From the NCBI GenBank assembly GCA_030263535.1, contig SZPB01000012.1, positions 1 through 38,060 on the forward strand: a stretch of DNA of 38,060 nt. Direction: 5' to 3'. This document shows positions 32,014 through 38,060 of the stretch, one piece after another. This DNA is from Cytophagia bacterium CHB2. GTDB lineage: Bacteria; Zhuqueibacterota; Zhuqueibacteria; Zhuqueibacterales; Zhuqueibacteraceae. Both the position numbers and the translations under genes were made by a program. The notes under the pieces are model-generated. The model had not been told where the DNA came from, made no database searches, and saw nothing but the letters and a program-made list of their open reading frames with translations. How positions within the stretch are numbered: position 1 is the first letter of the stretch; each line of letters begins with the position of its first letter.

Positions 32014-32388
32014 TCAGCTCTGATACGTCATGAAAATTCCCACGCTCATCAATCCAATCCCGATCCATCGAGTCACGGTCATTTGTTCGTCGAAGAGCCA
32101 CCAGGACAGCACCAAAATCAAAATGTAACTCAAGGTGGTTGATACCGGAAAGGCAAGGCTTAATTCGAAACGCGAGAGCACGACAATCCACAATGTCGCG
32201 CTGATTCCCGCGCTCAACACCCAACCCATGAGATAGGGGTTGAGCAGCAACGCCGTCAGCGTTGAAAGTAACTGCGTCGGATCAAGGCTGAAACGCTGGG
32301 AGGCTGTCGCCTTTTTGAGCAGCAACTGGCCGGTAATGGTGGTGGCAATCGAGATCAGAAAGATGATGTTTGCATAGGTCTTGCTCAT
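32014..32388 (-). CDS. Small EamA/SMR-type membrane protein (ArnE-like flippase subunit)
   Basis: 124 residues, four predicted membrane segments. The stretch VVLSRFELSLAFPVSTTLSYI and the opening IATTITGQLLLKKA match the ArnE/ArnF and SMR-like group, which flips undecaprenyl-phosphate sugars across the inner membrane. GAAGGTG precedes ATG 32388. It lies between two GT2 genes and near an ArnT-like GT-C gene, exactly where a flippase for a polyprenyl-phosphate sugar would be expected. A drug-efflux role is less likely in this setting. Confidence 0.88.
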   Translation of the reverse strand: MSKTYANIIFLISIATTITGQLLLKKATASQRFSLDPTQLLSTLTALLLNPYLMGWVLSAGISATLWIVVLSRFELSLAFPVSTTLSYILILVLSWWLFDEQMTVTRWIGIGLMSVGIFMTYQS

Positions 32389-32484
32389 GGCACCTTCAGA
32401 GCGAAATTAATGAGATGATCATGCAAGCATCTTAACATTAATTTAATCAACAACAATTGCTTGCCACTTCAATTACCAACAGTT

Positions 32485-33471
32485 TCATGCAGATGCGGAA
32501 CGATTTTGCTCGCCAAAGCCAAGCGTTTCATCCAGGAGGTAAAGTGGCCGGCGCTTAACTTCATCAAAAATACGCCCCAGATATTCACCGATGATGCCGA
32601 TGGTAATCAATTGAATGCCACCTAAGAAAAGCACGGCAATGATGAGGGAGGCGAAACCCGGTACGTATGAGCTTGGCACGAACAGGCGTTTATAAAGTTG
32701 CACCAACGCCGCGACGAATGATATGCCGGAGGTGATAAAACCCAGAAGGGCGGCCATGCGGAGCGGCGCGTACGAAAATGAAACGAATCCATCCACCGCA
32801 AGCTTGATGAGCTTGTACAGCGTGTAGTGCGTCTCACCACCAAACCGTTCGTCCCGTTCGTAGGCCAGGCCGATTTGCCGGAATCCCACCCAGCTTCGAA
32901 TGCCGCGCACAAAACGGTTGCGCTCCGGCATGGCGCGCATGACGCTCACGACTTTTTGATCCATGATGCAAAAATCGCCGCTATCGAGCGGAACGTCGAT
33001 ATCCGCGATGCGCTTGAGGATGCGATAGAAGGCGGCATACGCGGCGCGCTTGAAAATATTTTCTTTTCGCTTGGTGCGAATGGCATACACCACGTCATAG
33101 CCGTCGCGCCATTTGGCGATAAATTGCGGCAGGCATTCCGGCGGATCCTGCAAATCCGCGTCCATGACGATCACGGCGCTGCCCGTTGCAAAGTCAAGCC
33201 CCGCGCTTACCGCGGTTTGATGGCCGAAATTGCGGGTGAAACTCACGAGCTTGATGCGCGGATCGCGATGATGCAGCTCGCGCAACAAGTCGCGCGAACG
33301 ATCGCGGCTGCCGTCGTTGATAAAAATAATTTCGTAAGGCTCGCCTAACGTTTCCAAAACTTTCGTGAGGCGTTCATAGATCATCGGTATGTTGGCTTCT
33401 TCATTGTAGACGGGCAGCACGATCGAAAATGTGACTTTCGTGCGCGCCGCGGCTTCCTTACGCTCTGGCAT
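32485..33471 (-). CDS. DPM1/ArnC-like polyprenyl-phosphate glycosyltransferase (GT2)
   Basis: 328 residues. The cytosolic GT-A domain has FSIVLPVYNEEANI, IIFINDGSRDRS, FTRNFGHQTAVSAGL and MDADLQDPPE. Two C-terminal membrane helices (about 240-265 and 275-305) end in GEYLGRIFDEVKRRP. This is the layout of GtrB/ArnC-type enzymes that load a sugar onto undecaprenyl phosphate. The start MPERKEA at 33471 is chosen because AGAGGGTGGAG precedes it; the 41 upstream codons are not conserved. It should supply lipid-linked sugar to the flippase at 32014 and the GT-C enzyme at 33660. Confidence 0.94.
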   Translation of the reverse strand: MPERKEAAARTKVTFSIVLPVYNEEANIPMIYERLTKVLETLGEPYEIIFINDGSRDRSRDLLRELHHRDPRIKLVSFTRNFGHQTAVSAGLDFATGSAVIVMDADLQDPPECLPQFIAKWRDGYDVVYAIRTKRKENIFKRAAYAAFYRILKRIADIDVPLDSGDFCIMDQKVVSVMRAMPERNRFVRGIRSWVGFRQIGLAYERDERFGGETHYTLYKLIKLAVDGFVSFSYAPLRMAALLGFITSGISFVAALVQLYKRLFVPSSYVPGFASLIIAVLFLGGIQLITIGIIGEYLGRIFDEVKRRPLYLLDETLGFGEQNRSASA

Positions 33472-33659
33472 CGCTCCACCCTCTGCTTTCACATGCCGGA
33501 CGCCTTTAACCGCGCCGATTTCAAAATGGCTAATTTCGTGCAACAGATCATTCTCCTCGACTAACTTTCCTGATTGGACACAGCCATGCCGCATGTACAG
33601 TCATTTCGCTTTTGCCGGTCCTTGAGATGCGCAATTACTTTAGTCTGAATACTTTTGTG

Positions 33660-35360
33660 CTATTGTTCTTTCTTGGAAGTCTCCTCGCTTCCCGGCGTGA
33701 GCGCTGCGAACCGGTAGATGATCGTTCGCAGCCCGGGGGCTTGCGTCTCGTCATAAATCGCCGTCAACTCCGGCGGCGCCGTGGCCGGATCATTGAGCTG
33801 CAACAAATTGGGAAAATGCGAGGCGTAACGTTCGGCCCACACCACATGCGTCACGCCGCGATAATGCGCATATTGCGCGAGCCGCGGCCATTCGTTCTGT
33901 GAAAAGGTTGCGCCCGAGCGAATGTTATGATTTCCTGCATAAAAATTTATCGCTTTATTGTAACTCATCAAAACCGGTGCGGCGCCCGCATGTTGGCGCA
34001 GCCATTGCCCCGCCTGCTTAAGCTCGATCGCCTCGCTCCAAAAATCAACGTCATGCGGTGAGCGCTGCACGATGCTGCCGAGTTGGGTTAGAAACGCGAA
34101 GATCATCACCACGCCAGCGGCCCCAGCCCAGGCAAGTCGCTGCGACCCAAGTTTTTTTATAATGTTGTTCGAAGTGAATTGCGTGAATATCTCCAAAAAC
34201 CAGCTTTTGAGCGTGATTATACCGCGTCCAATCCAGATCGTCGCGATCGGCAATAATGCGGTCAAATAGCGTTCATTGATATGAAACAACGGGACTACAA
34301 TAAACCAAAAGAAGCCGACAAAACACAGTAAGTATAAACTCAAGCGCATTTGTTCGGCGCGCCACGCGCTGCCGAACAAACCAAGAATGAAAGGCACGAG
34401 TAAACCCAGCGAAAAGATTGCCGCCAGTTCGGAGCGTGTCAACCGATAAAAATGTGTTGCATACTTTTTAAGCAATAGTCCCAATGAATTTTGGATCGGC
34501 GGGCCGCCCTGTTTGGCGGTTGCCTGCACAAAATCGCCGTCGTGATAAATTTGATCGTTGGGATAAGTGCGGTTATCCTCTGACAGCGAATCAAAGGTTC
34601 CGAGTTTGCCGGGCGAGAAATATTGCGCTTCCAACTGCTGCACGGCTGCTCCTTTTGCGCTCAAGGTCCAGCGGCCGGTTTCGCCGTGGAGATAAAAAAT
34701 GTAAGGAAACGCCGTTAGGAGCCAAGCCAGGGCAGCGATCACCCCCAGTTTGAGCGCTGCATTTTTTTGTTTTTGAAATAACTGAACGCCAAACAGAAGG
34801 CTGGCAAATACACAATAGACGATCAAGAAGCCTACGCCCTCCGGCCGCGTCAAATAGGCCAGCCCGATAAATACGCCCGTTGCGAAAGCGCGCAGCAGTG
34901 AGCCGCGTTTAAGCGCTTCCCAGCCCGACCAAACGCCCAAACAGGCGAACAGCATGTAAGAAGGCTCTGCCAGCGCACTGGTTGAAGCGAAGGCCATGGG
35001 CGGGTAAAGGGCGAGCACGGCAGCCGCGCATAACGCGCTTGCCCTTCCCACGAGATCGACGCCCAAGCGATAAATCGGCCAGAGCAACAGTGTGCCGCAA
35101 ATGACATTAACGAAACGACCGGCCAGTTCCACCTCCGAGGTGAGCGCGGCCATAAGCCCGGCCAGCATCGGATACATGGGCGACCAAAAGGGATGCAGCC
35201 AGTTCTTAAATTCTCCGGCAATGAAGCTCGCTGCCAGATTGAGATAATGAGGCTCGTCCCAGCCGACGGCGTAGCGAAAGTTGAGCAGGAAAAGGCGAAA
35301 CAATAATGCCGCCAACAGCAAGCCCAGAAAGGGCCAATCGAGGTGTTTTTTTGAATTCAT
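33660..35360 (-). CDS. ArnT/PMT-like GT-C glycosyltransferase (GT39-type)
   Basis: 566 residues, about eleven to twelve membrane segments. The first periplasmic loop has GWDEPHYL (Asp35-Glu36), the catalytic acidic pair of GT39/ArnT-like enzymes. Another conserved stretch is LAYLTRPEGVGFLI, followed by a C-terminal periplasmic region with ERYLTALLPIATIW and AQYAHYRGVTHVVWAERY. It would move a sugar from undecaprenyl phosphate to a polymer, lipid or protein outside the inner membrane. It is 188 bases upstream of the matching GT2. The start is ATG 35360 with a weak ribosome site. Confidence 0.92.
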   Translation of the reverse strand: MNSKKHLDWPFLGLLLAALLFRLFLLNFRYAVGWDEPHYLNLAASFIAGEFKNWLHPFWSPMYPMLAGLMAALTSEVELAGRFVNVICGTLLLWPIYRLGVDLVGRASALCAAAVLALYPPMAFASTSALAEPSYMLFACLGVWSGWEALKRGSLLRAFATGVFIGLAYLTRPEGVGFLIVYCVFASLLFGVQLFQKQKNAALKLGVIAALAWLLTAFPYIFYLHGETGRWTLSAKGAAVQQLEAQYFSPGKLGTFDSLSEDNRTYPNDQIYHDGDFVQATAKQGGPPIQNSLGLLLKKYATHFYRLTRSELAAIFSLGLLVPFILGLFGSAWRAEQMRLSLYLLCFVGFFWFIVVPLFHINERYLTALLPIATIWIGRGIITLKSWFLEIFTQFTSNNIIKKLGSQRLAWAGAAGVVMIFAFLTQLGSIVQRSPHDVDFWSEAIELKQAGQWLRQHAGAAPVLMSYNKAINFYAGNHNIRSGATFSQNEWPRLAQYAHYRGVTHVVWAERYASHFPNLLQLNDPATAPPELTAIYDETQAPGLRTIIYRFAALTPGSEETSKKEQ

Positions 35361-35518
35361 TTAAAAGCGCATTTGATTTTTGGGAAGGAACCTTGCCTTA
35401 GCCATCAAAAAATTCGCCCTCAGAACTTCGAGCCTCCCTGTTTACAGACCCAGGGCTTGGGACTGGGGGTTCTATTCTGCGGGCGATAGGATAAAATCAC
35501 AAAACTCAGGATCTCAGC

Positions 35519-36625
35519 TCAAGAATTTCGCTGAGACATGTCATGGAATAACTTTTCGTAATCGTCGGCGATTTTTTCCCAGGTATATTCACGTTTGATG
35601 ATTTCAACGGCCTTTCGCGCTGCTTGTGTTACCGCCTCGGGATGATCCAGCAAATACTGCATTTTTGTTGCCAGGTCGCCGTTCTCTTTCGTGCTGAAGA
35701 AATAACCGGCGTCTTCCAGCACTTCGCGATGTTCCGGCACATCGTTCGCCAGCACGCAATTGCCGAACCCCATGCCCTCGAGCAACGCCGGATGGGTGCC
35801 GCCGACTTCGGTTGCCTGCACGTAAAAATAGGCATTCGATTGCAGCTCGCGATAGCCGTGGCCGAACACATAACCAGTGAAGAGAATGCGTGCGTCTTTA
35901 GTTGCCTTGAGATTTTCAATATAGTCTGAACTGTAGGGCGCATCGCCAACCATCACCAGGCGTTTGTTGGTCTTCACCTGTTCAAATGCTTTAACCACGA
36001 GATGGGCATTGTTTTCCGGCTCGAAGCGGCTGACGTAAAGAACATAATCGCCTGCCTGCAAGCCGTATTTTTTGAGCGTGTCGTTTGCCGGCACTTTTTC
36101 CGTGGGCGCGCCATAGGGAATAAACACAGAATCTTTCTTGAATTTTTCCAGATAATAGCGCTTGATAAACTTGGAATCGGTAACTACGACATTGGCAAGC
36201 TTGGTGGAGAGCCACTCGGAAATTTTGTAATACCATTGGCCAAGCTTGTTCCATTTCTTACGCTGCCATTCCAGTCCGTCGACATTGATAGCCACCTTTT
36301 GCCCGAATAAGCGGGGAATGATGCAAAAGGCAGCGTTGGCGCTGTTGCAAACCAAAATCGCGTCGAATTTTTCTTTGAGGGCAGCGTGCCAGGCGCAAAG
36401 AAACGTGTGCGCTACGGTATCGAGATATTTGTGGCTGATCGTCGGCAAAATTACCAGACGCACGCCCTGGTAGTAGGGCGCATTGAATTTGATATTATTA
36501 GAGCGGCCATACACCGTAACGTGATGCCCGCGCTTGACCAAACGCGTGGCCAAATGTTCCGCAAATGTTTCAAACCCGCCATAGTTTGCGGGAATTCCCC
36601 GAATTCCCATGATTGCAATGTTCAT
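35519..36625 (-). CDS. Glycosyltransferase, DUF1972/rhamnosyltransferase-like GT4
   Basis: 368 residues. The N-terminus IMGIRGIPANYGGFETFAEH is the DUF1972 signature found in rhamnosyl/fucosyl-type transferases. It is followed by AINVDGLEWQRKKWNK and VVVTDSKFIKRYY. The donor domain has VLYVSRFEPENNAHLVVKAF, MVGDAPYSSDY and GGTHPALLEGMGFGNCVLA. The start MNIAIMG at 36625 has GGAT five bases upstream; ten extra codons above it overlap the intergenic region. It lies 34 bases after the gene at 36660. A 158-base gap with only short hairpins separates it from the GT-C gene. Confidence 0.94.
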   Translation of the reverse strand: MNIAIMGIRGIPANYGGFETFAEHLATRLVKRGHHVTVYGRSNNIKFNAPYYQGVRLVILPTISHKYLDTVAHTFLCAWHAALKEKFDAILVCNSANAAFCIIPRLFGQKVAINVDGLEWQRKKWNKLGQWYYKISEWLSTKLANVVVTDSKFIKRYYLEKFKKDSVFIPYGAPTEKVPANDTLKKYGLQAGDYVLYVSRFEPENNAHLVVKAFEQVKTNKRLVMVGDAPYSSDYIENLKATKDARILFTGYVFGHGYRELQSNAYFYVQATEVGGTHPALLEGMGFGNCVLANDVPEHREVLEDAGYFFSTKENGDLATKMQYLLDHPEAVTQAARKAVEIIKREYTWEKIADDYEKLFHDMSQRNS

Positions 36626-36659
36626 AAATGATCCACAAGCTTTCCTGTATGCCACCTTC

Positions 36660-38060
36660 TCAGAATTGCGTCTCTGTTTTCTTGCCCGAGGCTGGTTGCG
36701 GCGGATAGCGATAAACCAGTACGGTGCTGTTGACCGTCGTCAGCGCGCGTTCAAAATTGGAGACAATATACTCGCGCATCGGCACGGGCACGAATACGGG
36801 GGCCTCCAGCATTTTATATTGTTGCCCCAGCATCCAAATCGTCTTCTTCTCTGCCACCAGCCTTTGCAACTGTGCCAAATCTTTGATGTAGGGCTTGCCC
36901 GAGTACAAGTCAAAATACTCGCCCTTAGCATCCTTGAGATTGCTGCCCATCGACAGATCAAGGTCGGCAAAATTGAGATCATAATCAACCCTGCCGAGAT
37001 AGTGCAGCGTACCGAGGGCATCGGTCGAGATGATCACATCACTGCTGTCGCTGTGTTCGCGCACGAATTGGCAGGCTTCCCGCCATTCTTCCATGTACAT
37101 CGCGCCGTTGAAGCTGCCGTCTTCGCTGGCGGGAATGCGCCGCGCCAGCCGCACCGAAGGCGTGATCGGCAGCCAAACGAGAAACACGCAGAAGACGATT
37201 GCTGCAATAACGCCCTGCGACAGCCGCGATTTTGAAAACCACCGGCTCTTGATCGTTTCGAGTTCAGACGCCATGATATTCGAAAACGCAAAAGCACAGA
37301 GCATGATGAAGAACGCATAAACATGAAACAGATATTGGAAATGCCGATACGAAAACGCTGTCATGAACATGAACAGCGTGCTCACGAACAAAGATAAAAC
37401 ATAAATGCCGTCGCGATGCATGCGGGCCAATACCTGATAAGCGCCGATAACGAACAGCACCCCCATGGGAAAATTGTAGTGATCGAACATAAAATCGAAA
37501 AAGAGCATGCGTTTCTGAAAGCGCGTGCCTTCCGCCCATTTGGGCATGAAGCCCAGCGCGTAATCGAGAAACGCGCGCAATGCCGGCACGGTCACTAGCG
37601 CGACAATCGGTACAAAAATAAGAATCCAAAAAACGATGAAATATTTTCCCCGCATGGCCTGTATCAGTCCCTGGTTGCGCCACTGCACGATTGCCATGAT
37701 GCCGGTGTAGAATATCAGGCCGACAACAAAAAGCGCGGTGAGATCGTGCACTTTAAAAGAAATCAACAAGGCAATCAGCGCGATCAGCAGCCAAAAGACA
37801 TTTAAATTCCATGCCGCCAGCAAGCGTTGCAGCCAGGCATTGCGCAGGAACTTTTTCTGCCATTCACCGAAGAGGCCGCCGCCCTCGCTTTCGAAGCCGC
37901 GATAGAAGGCATAGCTTCCGAGCAGAAACAAAAACTGAAACAGCGTGTACATGCGCGAGAGGCGAGACCAGCCAATCTCAAACGGTGAAATGGCGGTAAA
38001 AAGCGCCGCCAGCAAGGCCGTTTGCACGCCAAAGAAGCGGCGCGCGATCAAAAATACGGC
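36660..38060 (-). CDS. GT-C-like polytopic membrane glycosyltransferase, 5' end outside window
   Basis: At least 466 residues; the frame is open to the right edge (AVFLIARRFFG), so the N-terminus is missing. About nine to ten membrane segments. SPFEIGWSRLSRMYTLFQFL follows the (E/S)xRMY-type second-loop pattern of GT39/GT83-like proteins. The C-terminal periplasmic domain has WREACQFVREHSDSSDVIISTD and ends with a short Pro/Lys-rich tail. The catalytic DE/DD of the first loop would lie outside the window. Role: transfer of a polyprenyl-phosphate-linked sugar, inferred. Confidence 0.88.
   Translation of the reverse strand, partial: AVFLIARRFFGVQTALLAALFTAISPFEIGWSRLSRMYTLFQFLFLLGSYAFYRGFESEGGGLFGEWQKKFLRNAWLQRLLAAWNLNVFWLLIALIALLISFKVHDLTALFVVGLIFYTGIMAIVQWRNQGLIQAMRGKYFIVFWILIFVPIVALVTVPALRAFLDYALGFMPKWAEGTRFQKRMLFFDFMFDHYNFPMGVLFVIGAYQVLARMHRDGIYVLSLFVSTLFMFMTAFSYRHFQYLFHVYAFFIMLCAFAFSNIMASELETIKSRWFSKSRLSQGVIAAIVFCVFLVWLPITPSVRLARRIPASEDGSFNGAMYMEEWREACQFVREHSDSSDVIISTDALGTLHYLGRVDYDLNFADLDLSMGSNLKDAKGEYFDLYSGKPYIKDLAQLQRLVAEKKTIWMLGQQYKMLEAPVFVPVPMREYIVSNFERALTTVNSTVLVYRYPPQPASGKKTETQF

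Overview
The window is one long, almost entirely minus-strand block of bacterial chromosome, with transcription running right to left. Nothing in it fixes a species. The gene style suggests a Gram-negative, uncultured-type lineage, possibly in or near the FCB/KSB1-Calditrichota neighbourhood. The grounds are golvesin-type C-terminal domains on a secreted protein, an adaptor plus ATPase plus two MacB/FtsX-type permeases, a Wzx/Wzy polysaccharide locus with a NodU/CmcH carbamoyltransferase, and abundant intergenic palindromic repeats. This placement is inference at low confidence.

Layout by coordinate. (1) 45-1715 is the twin-domain ATPase of a sugar/nucleoside-type ABC importer; two in-frame segments inside it look like absorbed repeat DNA. 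(2) 1716-2180 is a repeat-rich spacer. (3) 2181-6787 is an export operon: a HlyD/MacA-like adaptor, a LolD/MacB-like ATPase, then two different FtsX/MacB-type permeases. (4) 6788-7325 holds a nested palindromic element and an AT-rich plus-strand gene fragment. (5) 7326-9641 is an unexplained three-gene cassette: a small soluble protein, a membrane-anchored coiled-coil protein, and a peptidoglycan-binding protein with a YkuD-like His...SxGC signature. (6) 9642-11481 holds a second copy of the palindromic element, a golvesin-domain gene remnant and two small membrane proteins of unknown role.

(7) 11616-38060 is a large surface-polysaccharide locus that continues past the right edge. In transcription order it encodes a GT-C-like membrane protein (cut by the edge), a DUF1972-type glycosyltransferase, an ArnT-like GT-C enzyme, a DPM/ArnC-like GT2, an ArnE-like small flippase subunit, a second GT2, an SDR lacking the usual catalytic Tyr, a DegT-family aminotransferase and a methyltransferase. 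After a 223-base gap follow a Wzy/O-antigen-ligase-like polymerase, another polytopic GT-C-like protein, a GT4 and a zinc-ribbon methyltransferase. After a second gap follow a secreted GHL15-like/golvesin protein, a methyltransferase, a carbamoyltransferase, two GT4 enzymes, a Wzx flippase, a polysaccharide deacetylase and an SDR sugar-nucleotide enzyme.

The inferred joint task is a Wzx/Wzy-type polysaccharide whose sugars are aminated, methylated, carbamoylated and deacetylated. Embedded in it is a likely polyprenyl-phosphate-sugar side-branch module (GT2, small flippase, GT-C). No initiating phosphoglycosyltransferase, Wza/Wzc export gene, tRNA, rRNA, CRISPR array or transposase is visible. 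Many genes overlap or nearly abut, which suggests long polycistronic transcripts. The larger gaps tend to hold hairpin-forming repeats of several unrelated families.
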